Assembly (NCBI GenBank): GCA_902788605.1
Contig: CADAKX010000011.1
Span: 20,153 to 84,152, forward strand
Origin: an uncultured Prevotellaceae bacterium
GTDB taxonomy: Bacteria; Bacteroidota; Bacteroidia; Bacteroidales; Bacteroidaceae
Direction: 5' to 3'
Length of the DNA stretch: 64,000 nucleotides
Part shown: piece by piece, positions 1 through 8,041 of the stretch
Position numbering within the stretch: the first letter of the stretch is position 1
Layout: each line of letters starts with the position of its first letter
Made by a program: the position numbers and the translations under genes
Notes under the pieces: generated by a model
The model's input: only the letters and a program-made list of their open reading frames with translations
Database searches by the model: none
What the model was told of the DNA's origin: nothing

Positions 1-825
1 GCATGGGCAGACAGGAACGAGGCTGAGGACGGCATTGTGACATTGAAGAGTGGTCACGCCGCCATCGCCATCGACACCCAGAAGGGTGGCAAGGTGTTGT
101 CGCTGAAGTACGACGACAAGGAGGTAATCTCGCAGTCGCGCTTCCCCGAGTCGTTTGGCAGCACGTTCTGGACCAGTCCGCAGAAGGAGTGGAACTGGCC
201 CCCCGTGAGCGAGTTTGACAAGCAGCCCTATCAGGTGAAGGAGCAGAGCGACAAGCGACTGGTCATCGCCAGCAGCACGTCGCAGCGCCTGGGCATGAGC
301 GTGGCCAAGGACTTCTCGCTGGGTAAGCAGGATGGTTCGTTTGTGGTCACCTATTCTATCAAGAACGAGGGCAGCGAGGCCCGCAGCGTGGCACCTTGGG
401 AGATTACTCGTGTGCCCAATGCCGAGGGACTCATCTTCTTTGAGGCTGTCGATAGCATCTGGCCTACAGGACTGATGACCTTCACGGAGGCCAACGGTGC
501 TTCGTGGTATGCCACCGACGACGCCCAGCAGAATCGCAAGATCAATGCCGATGGCAAGGGCTGGCTGGCCTTCGCAGGCAATGGCCTGTTGTTGGTCAAG
601 GCCTTCGACGATCTGAAGGCTGGCGAACCTGCTCCTGGCGAAGCCGAGATTCAGGTGTATGTGAATCGCGGCAAGAGTTTCATCGAACTCGAGAGTCAGG
701 GTGCCTATAAGCTGTTGCAGCCTGGCGAGAGCCTTTCGTGGACTGTTCGCTGGTTCCTGACTCCCACCACAGAGACTCAGCCTTCCGCCTCGCTTGTCAA
801 GGCAGTGAAGAAACTCATCAAATAA
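1..825 (+). CDS. DUF4380-type protein, 5' end outside the window
   Basis: The frame is open from base 1, so the N-terminus lies upstream; the GTG at 37 is internal rather than a convincing start. The visible 274 codons carry the pattern of the DUF4380 family, a galactose-mutarotase-like beta-sandwich: GGKVLSLKYDDKEV, then FWTSPQKEWNWPP, then VAPWEITRVP. No catalytic role is established for the family, which often sits beside carbohydrate genes in Bacteroidales. That fits the neighbouring GH43 enzyme, although the two genes converge and are not co-transcribed. The stop is followed within 16 nt by a bidirectional terminator. The family call rests on recalled sequence pattern. Confidence 0.72.
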   Translation, partial: AWADRNEAEDGIVTLKSGHAAIAIDTQKGGKVLSLKYDDKEVISQSRFPESFGSTFWTSPQKEWNWPPVSEFDKQPYQVKEQSDKRLVIASSTSQRLGMSVAKDFSLGKQDGSFVVTYSIKNEGSEARSVAPWEITRVPNAEGLIFFEAVDSIWPTGLMTFTEANGASWYATDDAQQNRKINADGKGWLAFAGNGLLLVKAFDDLKAGEPAPGEAEIQVYVNRGKSFIELESQGAYKLLQPGESLSWTVRWFLTPTTETQPSASLVKAVKKLIK

Positions 826-840
826 ATAAGTATCGAAAAA

Positions 841-877
841 AAGAATGAGATTGTCCAAGTGGGCAATCTCATTCTTT
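841..877. terminator. bidirectional intrinsic terminator
   Basis: A perfect 13-bp inverted repeat (AAGAATGAGATTG, 841-853 and 864-876) is flanked by an A-run on the left and a T-run on the right. It can end transcription of the DUF4380 gene (+) and of the GH43 gene (-), which converge here. Confidence 0.85.
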
Positions 878-879
878 TG

Positions 880-3800
880 TTATTTCACCACGATTTTCTT
901 TCCTCCTGTGATATAGAGGCCCTTCTTGGTGGGCGTCTTGATCATTCGTCCCTGCAGGTCGTAGAAGAAGTTTGATGGATGAGGGATGAGGGATGAGGGC
1001 TGGTCCTTGATGCCCGTCAGCAGGTCCTCCACCAGGGCGCTCACGTCCACGGGATCGATGCCTTGGTGGGTGGGTGTCACCTCGTTGATGGTGCCATCCT
1101 CGGCAAAGGTCAGTTTGTCGATGCACACCTCGCGATGATAGCCGGGGCCGTTGTTCAGGTAGTTCGCGTTGATGCGGTGATAGACGATATACCAGTCGTC
1201 GGTGCCAGGGATATTCAGCACGGAGTTGTGGCCCGTGCCGTAGATGCCGATGTCGTAGTTGGCATTCTGTCTGATGACGATGGGCTTGGTGGCCACCTTG
1301 ATGGGACCCTTGGGCGAGGTGCTGGTGCCATAGGCTACGTGGTAGTTCTTGGATCCCGTGTCGTCAACGCTCCACAGGAAATAGTAGATGCCGTTGCGAT
1401 AGAACACGTAGGTGCCCTCGCGATAGGCGTAGGTGCTGAGCGAGCCGCCTGATGGGGTGATGTCGTACTCCTGTCCCACCACACTCATCATGTCGTCGGA
1501 CAACAAGCGATAGTGCATGCGTCCGTTACCATAATATAAATAGGTCTGTCCGCTCACGGGGTCGGTAAACACGTCAGAGTCAATCATCTGGCCACCCGAG
1601 GTGGTGGTGAACAATGGTTTCTCTGCTGCCTTGAAGGGACCTGTGGGACTGTCGGCCACTGCCACACTCAGCGTCTTTGCTCCCACCGAGGCGTTGTGGG
1701 CACTGAAGTAGAAGTAGTATCTCCACTGGCCGTCCACCCATTTCTCCTCGATACACGGTGCCCAGGCATTGCCCGAAGCCCAAGGTGCGTCGCCACCCTG
1801 AGCCAGGTTGAGAATGGTGCCCTCGTTCTGGAAGTCCACGAGATTGGGCGACGAGAACACGTCGAAGGTATAGCCTCCCCAGCCATCATAGCCATCGGTG
1901 GTGGGATAGATATAGAAGCGTCCTGTATTCTTTGAGAACAGCACCTCGGGGTCGGCGTGGAAACCGGGGACGATGGGGTTGGCGCAGGGATAGGCCTTCA
2001 CCCGATAGGTGGCTCCCCCATAGGGCGACCAGGCTGTATAGTTCACCGGCCCCTGAGTGAAGTCCTGGGGACCCTCAGGTACGGCATGGGTGCCAGGCGA
2101 GGTGATGAACATCGGGTCGAAAGCCGTGAGGTCGGTGCCAGGCATCACGGGTATTTCTATCTCGTAGCTATCAGGGAAAAACAGCTCCTGACGGATGGCA
2201 GGATGTGCAGCGCCAGTAATGTTGTTGATGGGAAAAACGCTCTGGCTTGAAGGCTGGAAGACCTCGAGCAGGGCGCTTGCCTCGGCGTGTGTCAAGGGAA
2301 TCACCGTGCCGTGGCGAGGCGTGAAGGCACCGCTGGTGGTGGTGTTCTTGACGAAGGTGAAGTTCTGAAGGTCGGTGCTCGAACAGAACTGATAGTAGCC
2401 CGAGGTATAACAGTCGTACATCAGTATCCATCTGTCCTGGTTAATCAGCTTGAAGAGTCCGCCACCCTCAACAGCCACCGATGTCTGCTGCAGGTTGGCG
2501 CTGGGTGCGCTCCACTGACTGCCATCGGGCTGTCCCTCCTCGGGGGTCAGTCGTTTGGCAGTCACCTGTGCGATGCCGCTTATATCCTCGTTCTTGAAGA
2601 TGGCGTGATAGAGGCTGTCGCTCTCGTTATAGACGATGTCCATATCGATGGTGGCCGAGCCACGGTCGTAGAAATAGCGGGGCTCGCCGATGAAGTCGGT
2701 AAAGTCGTCGTTGGCATAGCAGTAGTACACCTTGTCATAGGGGATGCTGCCATCGCTGGTCACCAGCGAGAAGTACACCATATAGCGTCCGTGGGTGCCA
2801 TCGCCGTTGTTGTAGTTGGGGTCCCAGATGGTCTGAGGTGCCCAAACGCGTGTCACCTTGGCCCATGTTGTGCCCGCATATCGGGTGGGGAAGTGGACGG
2901 TGGCGTGCGTCCAGTTGATCAGGTCCTTCGAGCGCATCAGCACCACACCGCGGTTACTGTTCCATCCCAGCGAGCACTTCATGTCGGTCACGGCCATATA
3001 GAACCAGCCATCCTCGCCGCGCAGGATATGCGGGTCGCGCAGTCCACCCATCTTGCTGACGCTGTCGGCAGCAATCACGCGCTTGCCATTGTTCAGTGGA
3101 TAATACGTATAGCCATCGCCCGAGAGTGCATAGTAGATGTTCTCGTTGTCGTTTGACGGGAAATAGACGAAGAGATACGAGGTGTAGGGCTCTTTGCCGT
3201 GGATGGCGATGTCGAAGTCGCGCGTCGTGCGCTTCTCGCCTCGGCGGATGGTGGCAGTCAGCGTGACGTGCTTCTTGCCCTCCTCGCCAAGTCTCACCAC
3301 GCGGCCCTCATCGCTCAGGTAGCTCTTGTCGCCCGAGGTCCAGAAGATGGGGTCGCCCTCGGCGCCCACGGTGGGCAGCGTCAGACGGTCATACAGGTTG
3401 TGAGTGTTGCCACTAATGGTCAGGTGCTCGGCCTCGTAGGCCAGTGCCTCATCGTCAGAGAACAAGGGCATCACACCCACCTCAAAGGTCAGTTGGTCGC
3501 TCACCGTCGATGTGCTGAAATGTGCTGTCAGCGTGGCGTGCGCCATCTCGCTGCCGATGGCAGGGCGCGTGATGTGGCCCGTCGAGGTGATCACGTTTTC
3601 GTCGCTGCTCTCCCATTCAATCTTCACCACGTCGGCATAGCAAGTGGGCAGTTTGATGTCGCGTGTCAGCGCACTCACGTCGCCCAGCGTGAAGTTCTTG
3701 ATCAGGTCGCGGATGGCCGCATCCTCAATCTCGCGGTTCAGCGTCGATACGCCACTCTGCAACTCTGCAATCTCGTCGTCGGAGATGGCATAGTTGCACA

Positions 3801-4458
3801 GCACCAGGTTGTGCATCATGGCATCTTTCAGATAGGCGTCGCCACTATAGCAGCTGCGACCCAGATACGAGTTCTTGAGCTGTCCGCTCAGTGCGCTGGG
3901 CTTCAGGTTCACCGTATTCTTGGCTGCCTGTGCGCCATCGATGAACACGCGGCCCACGTTGTCCTGCTGCACATAGATGATGTTCACCCAGCGACCCTTG
4001 GTCAGCGCCTTGCCAGGGTTCACGCGCTGCTCGCCGCTGTAGTTGGTCTTGGTGATCGAGAAGCGCGACTCTTTGGCACCGAAGAACAGGTAGCCCGATG
4101 ACGAACTGTTGGAGAAGCACCAAACGAAGTTGCCATCGCTGCCGATGTTGGTGCTCTGGGGTACCAGCACGTCGATGCTGATGGTATAGTCACTGAACGT
4201 CTTCATCCATTGGCCCACTGAGGCGTCAAAGGCAAAATAGCCGTTCTTGCTGCCCAGCGCCAGCACCGGTTCGCCACCCTCTGTGGTCAGCTCGGCCCCG
4301 TTTTTCAGGGCTCCGCCATATTGTCCACTTTGGTCGGTGAGTGTTGTGAAGTCAAATGTCACCTTCACGCTGTCGGCCTCGTCGGCCACAGCACGCAGGT
4401 TGGTCAGCGTCAGCAATGCCGTCAGCATGCCCACGCATAAAGTCTTGCTTAATCTCAT
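880..4458 (-). CDS. Secreted two-module GH43 glycoside hydrolase with LamG and Ig-like domains
   Basis: About 1192 residues. Start set at the ATG at 4458, because the longer frame opens with a TTG. Order seen: signal peptide (~1-26); LamG/concanavalin-like domain (~30-240); two bacterial Ig-like repeats with the WESSDENVI and WTSGDKSYL cores (~250-425); a first GH43-like propeller (~430-740; RDPHI, VEGGG); a second, canonical GH43 propeller (~825-1140; PGFHADPE general base, IDSDVF, REGTYVF general acid, GHNSV); and a C-terminal YDLQGR..KGLYITGGKK sorting-like tail. Both propellers keep plausible catalytic acids. GH43 enzymes cleave arabinofuranosyl or xylosyl linkages; the substrate cannot be fixed here. 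The Bacteroidetes promoter box TAACTTTG lies at 4498-4505. Confidence 0.88.
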   Translation of the reverse strand: MRLSKTLCVGMLTALLTLTNLRAVADEADSVKVTFDFTTLTDQSGQYGGALKNGAELTTEGGEPVLALGSKNGYFAFDASVGQWMKTFSDYTISIDVLVPQSTNIGSDGNFVWCFSNSSSSGYLFFGAKESRFSITKTNYSGEQRVNPGKALTKGRWVNIIYVQQDNVGRVFIDGAQAAKNTVNLKPSALSGQLKNSYLGRSCYSGDAYLKDAMMHNLVLCNYAISDDEIAELQSGVSTLNREIEDAAIRDLIKNFTLGDVSALTRDIKLPTCYADVVKIEWESSDENVITSTGHITRPAIGSEMAHATLTAHFSTSTVSDQLTFEVGVMPLFSDDEALAYEAEHLTISGNTHNLYDRLTLPTVGAEGDPIFWTSGDKSYLSDEGRVVRLGEEGKKHVTLTATIRRGEKRTTRDFDIAIHGKEPYTSYLFVYFPSNDNENIYYALSGDGYTYYPLNNGKRVIAADSVSKMGGLRDPHILRGEDGWFYMAVTDMKCSLGWNSNRGVVLMRSKDLINWTHATVHFPTRYAGTTWAKVTRVWAPQTIWDPNYNNGDGTHGRYMVYFSLVTSDGSIPYDKVYYCYANDDFTDFIGEPRYFYDRGSATIDMDIVYNESDSLYHAIFKNEDISGIAQVTAKRLTPEEGQPDGSQWSAPSANLQQTSVAVEGGGLFKLINQDRWILMYDCYTSGYYQFCSSTDLQNFTFVKNTTTSGAFTPRHGTVIPLTHAEASALLEVFQPSSQSVFPINNITGAAHPAIRQELFFPDSYEIEIPVMPGTDLTAFDPMFITSPGTHAVPEGPQDFTQGPVNYTAWSPYGGATYRVKAYPCANPIVPGFHADPEVLFSKNTGRFYIYPTTDGYDGWGGYTFDVFSSPNLVDFQNEGTILNLAQGGDAPWASGNAWAPCIEEKWVDGQWRYYFYFSAHNASVGAKTLSVAVADSPTGPFKAAEKPLFTTTSGGQMIDSDVFTDPVSGQTYLYYGNGRMHYRLLSDDMMSVVGQEYDITPSGGSLSTYAYREGTYVFYRNGIYYFLWSVDDTGSKNYHVAYGTSTSPKGPIKVATKPIVIRQNANYDIGIYGTGHNSVLNIPGTDDWYIVYHRINANYLNNGPGYHREVCIDKLTFAEDGTINEVTPTHQGIDPVDVSALVEDLLTGIKDQPSSLIPHPSNFFYDLQGRMIKTPTKKGLYITGGKKIVVK

Positions 4459-4497
4459 GTTTTTTATCAATAGCAGTTAGTTATTTTTTTTCGCTTG

Positions 4498-4505
4498 CAA
4501 AGTTA
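4498..4505 (-). promoter_or_regulatory. Bacteroidetes -7 box for the GH43 gene
   Basis: TAACTTTG on the minus strand, matching TAnnTTTG, about 39 nt before the GH43 ATG. The rest of 4459-4723 holds the flavodoxin terminator and AT-rich spacer; no gene was seen in it. Confidence 0.6.
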
Positions 4506-4640
4506 CGAATAGTCGAGCACAAAACAAAGAAAAGAGTTTCTTTTTTTGTCGAGACGGAGTAACTTCGCCATTTTGATGGCAAAGATACGAAAAGTCGGGT
4601 GAACAGCAAATCAATTTCATTTCTTTTAACACCAAATATT

Positions 4641-4680
4641 AAAAAAAAGCGATGGCCGACCTCGCGGTCAGCCATCACGC
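4641..4680 (-). terminator. terminator of the flavodoxin operon
   Basis: On the minus strand GCGTGATGGCTGACC pairs with GGTCGGCCATCGC around a GCGA loop and is followed by eight T residues. It lies 43 nt after the flavodoxin stop. Confidence 0.85.
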
Positions 4681-4723
4681 TTAACTAAACAAATACTCTT
4701 TATGGATTCTTATTTACCTGTGA

Positions 4724-5218
4724 TTACATGTTGGGAGTGATGTCGGCAATCCATGCTTCGATGCGTGTGTCGGTCTTGTCGTCCTCGTTGATGTCGTCAA
4801 GGGGCAGACCGATAAACTTGCCATCGATCACAGCCTCCGAGTCGTCGAAGGTATAGCCATCGGTCTCTACAGCGCCGATGAACTTGGCACCGCTATCCTT
4901 GATGCCATTATAGAGTTCGCCGATGCCGCCCACGAAGTTGTCGCTATACGATGCGCTGTCGCCACAGCCAAAGAGGGCGATGGTCTTACCACTGAGGTCA
5001 GCACCCTGAAGGGTCTTCAGTCCGTCGTACCAGTCATCCTGCAGTTCGCCAGCGCCCCATGTCGAGGTACCGAGAATCAGGTTTTGGTTGGCGTTGACGA
5101 CGTCGGCAGTCAGGTCCTGTACGTTCAGGGCCTCGCAGCCCAGTTTCGAGGCGATCTTCTCTGCGATGGCCTCGCATGTTCCTGTCGAGGAACCATAGAT
5201 TACGATTGTTGCGTTCAT
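4724..5218 (-). CDS. fldA: Long-chain flavodoxin
   Basis: 164 residues. This is an FMN-binding electron carrier in the cytosol that can replace ferredoxin under iron limitation. Visible motifs are the phosphate loop GSSTGT near the N-terminus, the STWGAGELQDDW loop that stacks on the isoalloxazine ring, and LFGCGDSASYSDNFVGG, which is typical of long-chain flavodoxins. It is the second gene after a DUF2023 gene, separated by 19 nt, so both probably share the promoter at 5639-5670. The length is normal for the family. Confidence 0.95.
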   Translation of the reverse strand: MNATIVIYGSSTGTCEAIAEKIASKLGCEALNVQDLTADVVNANQNLILGTSTWGAGELQDDWYDGLKTLQGADLSGKTIALFGCGDSASYSDNFVGGIGELYNGIKDSGAKFIGAVETDGYTFDDSEAVIDGKFIGLPLDDINEDDKTDTRIEAWIADITPNM

Positions 5219-5237
5219 TGCTTATTTCAATATGTGG

Positions 5238-5633
5238 TTAATTTGCGTTGTTGCACTTCTCGCACTTGCCATTGCACTCACCCTTGCATCCGTTCTTGCG
5301 TTTGCAATAGCGCTCACATTGTGCGCAGAGGTCGTAGCCCAGCATGGTGCCCAGGATAAAATCCTCCTCAGGAGTGAGCTGGTTCAGCGGACGTGTGACG
5401 ATGAGTCGAATGGCTTCCAAGCACTCGCGTCGTCCGAAGTACACGTTCAGGTTCTGTCTGCCAGCCGGTTGCAGCAGGTAGGGAATGCCCTGACTCTCCA
5501 GTCGCTGGATGGCCATTTCGCTGTGTTTCTTGTTGCAGGTGAACAGTACCATGTGGCGCACTCCTTTTTGCAGCTCGTAGATGTGGTTCATCAGTACCAG
5601 CATCTCTGTGGGAATTGTTGTCATCGTTTTCAT
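5238..5633 (-). CDS. DUF2023 family protein
   Basis: 131 residues from the ATG at 5633. The core (MNHIYELQKGVRHMVLF, then NVYFGRRECLEAIR) fits DUF2023, a small Bacteroidales family often next to flavodoxin. The C-terminus is unusually cysteine-rich: at least seven Cys in the last ~28 residues (CAQCERYCKRKNGCKGECNG region). That suggests metal or Fe-S binding, which is inference. The -7 box ends 5 nt before this ATG, so a transcript from it would be leaderless, or translation begins at the ATG at 5624 or 5603. The function is unknown; the context suggests iron or redox physiology. Confidence 0.8.
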   Translation of the reverse strand: MKTMTTIPTEMLVLMNHIYELQKGVRHMVLFTCNKKHSEMAIQRLESQGIPYLLQPAGRQNLNVYFGRRECLEAIRLIVTRPLNQLTPEEDFILGTMLGYDLCAQCERYCKRKNGCKGECNGKCEKCNNAN

Positions 5634-5638
5634 GGGTG

Positions 5639-5670
5639 CAAAGGTACGGCAAATAAATAAGGTGCGCAAT
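5639..5670 (-). promoter_or_regulatory. promoter of the DUF2023-fldA operon
   Basis: On the minus strand ATTG, 20 nt, TACCTTTG: a good -33/-7 Bacteroidetes promoter. The -33 part lies inside the left arm of the palindrome at 5660-5704. Confidence 0.7.
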
Positions 5671-5704
5671 ACCTAAAAACGAGTGTTTTAAGCATTGCGC
5701 ACCT
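5660..5704. promoter_or_regulatory. 45-bp palindrome overlapping the DUF2023-fldA promoter
   Basis: The outer arms AGGTGCGCAAT (5660-5670) and ATTGCGCACCT (5694-5704) are perfect 11-bp inverted repeats. The centre has a second short inverted pair, AAAAC/GTTTT, around GAGT. No T-run follows on either strand, and the left arm covers the -33 box, so an operator is more likely than a terminator. Confidence 0.55.
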
Positions 5705-5745
5705 GCAAAGTCCTGCAAAAGCAGATTAATCAAAAGTAGGTATTT

Positions 5746-5885
5746 TCATTCCACCACCTCGATATAGAAACTGAAAGGACGGAAGCCGTCGTTGCAGCTA
5801 ATCATCGCACTCATGGGGTTCTGCATCCATCCGTCAAAGAAGTTGCCCTTGCCTCGGGCCAGCGACTCCACGAACTCTTATTCAT
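5746..5885 (-). pseudogene. remnant of an internally deleted gene
   Basis: A promoter box TACCTTTG (5920-5927) and a typical start, ATGAATAAG (5885), lead directly into a sequence whose other frame reads as a genuine-looking C-terminus of 44 codons (5877-5746; begins EFVESLARGKGNFF and ends FYIEVVE). A TAA lies just before that frame, and the ATG frame is shifted relative to it. The simplest reading is a large internal deletion joining the start codon to the 3' end. I do not recognise the parent family. Nothing else was seen in 5706-6048 except the promoter of the next gene. Confidence 0.55.
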
Positions 5886-6048
5886 TTCGTTATCGTTTTT
5901 AGAATGTGATTCTTGGGTGCAAAGGTAGTACTTTTTGATGGTTCTTGAAAAATCAAATGTAAATAAAGGTTAAATAGTAGAAAAATTGATAATAATATCC
6001 CCTAAAATGGTTATTTTTGCAAAACCTAAAACAACTCATATCTAGTCT

Positions 6049-7986
6049 ATGAAACAAGATGTAGACAATAATAAGCAGAAGGCTCGCCTGGCGCTGATCA
6101 TGAAGACCAGTAAGCTGCGTCTGTGGTTTTACGACCCTACGACGCGCTATTTCTGTTACCTGTCGGAGGAAGGTGACTATGAGCGAGAATACAATCCCGC
6201 GGATTTTGCCCTGTTTTTCCATCGTGACGATGTGGATGGAATGCGCCAGATGATCTTCGCCATTTGCGAAGGCAAGATGGATGAGGCTAAGGCGAATGTC
6301 AGGAGTAGGGCGACGAAAGAGTTGGACTGTAGATATTATGAGATATCTTTCTCGGTGGTGAGTCGGGGTGACGACGGACTGCCCACCTTGTTGATGGCTA
6401 TACAGCATGACGTGACTGAGGAGTATCAGCGACAGCAGAAAATCAACCAGTTGCTGGTGCGCTATCAAACGATTTTCAATACGTCGTTGCTCGACATGTT
6501 GTATTACGACAAGAACGGCGTGCTGACCGATTTGAACGAACGTGCCGCCAAAACCTTCAACGTGAAAAGCCGTGAACAGGTGCTGGATGGCAGATTCCTG
6601 CTGAAAAACAGCCTCTTCTTCAGTCATATACCGCTGAACGAGATGACCAACACGCTGACAAGCAGTATCATCGACTTCAGCGACTTTAACCTGCCGGAAT
6701 ACAGACTGGAGGAGTTTGGCTTGAAAGGAAAGATGTATTACGAGTCGACCATCAACCCCATCCGCAACGAAAAGGGAGAGTTGGAGGGCGTCTATATGTC
6801 GGGCCACGACATCTCGGAGATGGTGAACTCCTATCATCGTCTGCAGAACAGTTTGAAGCAGCTGCAGCAGGGCACGGAAAGCATAAAGCAATATATCGCC
6901 AACATCGACTATGCCCTGAGCGTGAGTGGTGTGCAGCTGGTGAACTATTATCCCCATTCCTATACGTTTGAACTCATTAATAGAGAGTCGAAAAAGAGAC
7001 TGCGCATGTCGCAGCTGCGCTGTATAAGACTGGCCACGCCGCGATTCCGAAGAACGGTGAACAGCGCGCTGAACAGGATGGACCACCTGACGAAACGCGG
7101 CATCGTGCAGAGCATCGAAATAGAGATACGCGACAAGAAGGGCCGACAGATATGGCTGCTGTTCAACATGGTGCCTATGCTGAACGAAAAGGGTGAGGTG
7201 GAGCGCTACTTCGGTACGTATCGCGACATCACCGATGTGGTGGAGACTGAGATGCAGTTGGGTGTGGAGAAGAAGAAGGCGCAGGAGACGGAGGTGCTGA
7301 AACAGGCCTTCCTGACAAACATGAGCCACGAGATTCGTACGCCGCTGAACAATATCATTGGCTATGCAGGACTCTTTACCGACGACCACGACAAGGCCGA
7401 CGAGCCTTTCTTTGTCGACCAGATTAAAAGCAGTACTAACGAGCTGCTATTGGTGGTCAACGATATCCTTTACATCTCGCGACTGGAGGCTAATATGGAG
7501 GAATACAAGCAAGAGCCTGTGGACTTCGCCAGTGTCTTCGAGGGGTATTGCCATGATGGCCTGATGGCCATACAGCCTGGAGTGCAGTCGGTCATCGTGC
7601 AGCCCTTTAACAAACTGGTGGTGAATATCGATGGCAAACATCTAGCAAAGATCATTCAGCGCCTGTGCTATTATTCCTGCATGATGACTGTGCGTGGCTC
7701 GATTACCGTGAGTTGTGAGTATCATCGAGGCGAACTGATTATCCGCATTGACGATACAGGCAATGGATTCACGGAAGATGTGGCACCACATATCTTCGAC
7801 CATAACTTCGCACGCGATGAGAATGGCAGACTGGTTGGCTCGGGGCTCGACCTGCCCATCGCACAGCTGATGACCAAGCAGATGGGGGGCACCATCGATA
7901 TACAGTCGGACTTTGGCAAGGGCACAAGTGTATGGGTGTCGATACCTTGCGCGGCCTCTGTGATTGAAAGAAAGAGAAATCTGTAA
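6049..7986 (+). CDS. PAS-domain histidine kinase, N-box degenerate (pair 1, member A)
   Basis: 645 residues, no signal peptide or membrane segment, so probably cytosolic. Several PAS-like sensor blocks (~25-410) precede a HisKA domain with the phospho-acceptor in MSHEIRTPL (His427) and a HATPase domain. The G1 box (DTGNGF, ~569-574) and G2 box (GSGL, ~597-600) are intact. The N-box is not: where the downstream kinase has N..N..K, this protein has Arg538, Tyr542 and Met545. Loss of the Mg-ATP-coordinating Asn predicts weak or no ATP hydrolysis, while His427 could still be phosphorylated by a partner. It is a paralog of the kinase at 30460-32454. A TATTTTTG box lies at 6012-6019. There is no receiver domain, and no response regulator nearby. 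Confidence 0.9.
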   Translation: MKQDVDNNKQKARLALIMKTSKLRLWFYDPTTRYFCYLSEEGDYEREYNPADFALFFHRDDVDGMRQMIFAICEGKMDEAKANVRSRATKELDCRYYEISFSVVSRGDDGLPTLLMAIQHDVTEEYQRQQKINQLLVRYQTIFNTSLLDMLYYDKNGVLTDLNERAAKTFNVKSREQVLDGRFLLKNSLFFSHIPLNEMTNTLTSSIIDFSDFNLPEYRLEEFGLKGKMYYESTINPIRNEKGELEGVYMSGHDISEMVNSYHRLQNSLKQLQQGTESIKQYIANIDYALSVSGVQLVNYYPHSYTFELINRESKKRLRMSQLRCIRLATPRFRRTVNSALNRMDHLTKRGIVQSIEIEIRDKKGRQIWLLFNMVPMLNEKGEVERYFGTYRDITDVVETEMQLGVEKKKAQETEVLKQAFLTNMSHEIRTPLNNIIGYAGLFTDDHDKADEPFFVDQIKSSTNELLLVVNDILYISRLEANMEEYKQEPVDFASVFEGYCHDGLMAIQPGVQSVIVQPFNKLVVNIDGKHLAKIIQRLCYYSCMMTVRGSITVSCEYHRGELIIRIDDTGNGFTEDVAPHIFDHNFARDENGRLVGSGLDLPIAQLMTKQMGGTIDIQSDFGKGTSVWVSIPCAASVIERKRNL

Positions 7987-8041
7987 CATTCTTGGCAGAG
8001 CCAGAAGGCAAAGCCTAGTGGAACACATAGAGCATTGAGAT

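Noticed and set aside
2287-4101. Long plus-strand open frames opposite the GH43 gene
   Set aside because: Low-complexity Val/Ala/His-rich translations without motifs; the minus strand carries clear GH43 domains.
5953-7389. 478-codon open frame on the minus strand
   Set aside because: It lies opposite the kinase gene at 6049, has no recognisable domain and arises from codon bias of the true gene.
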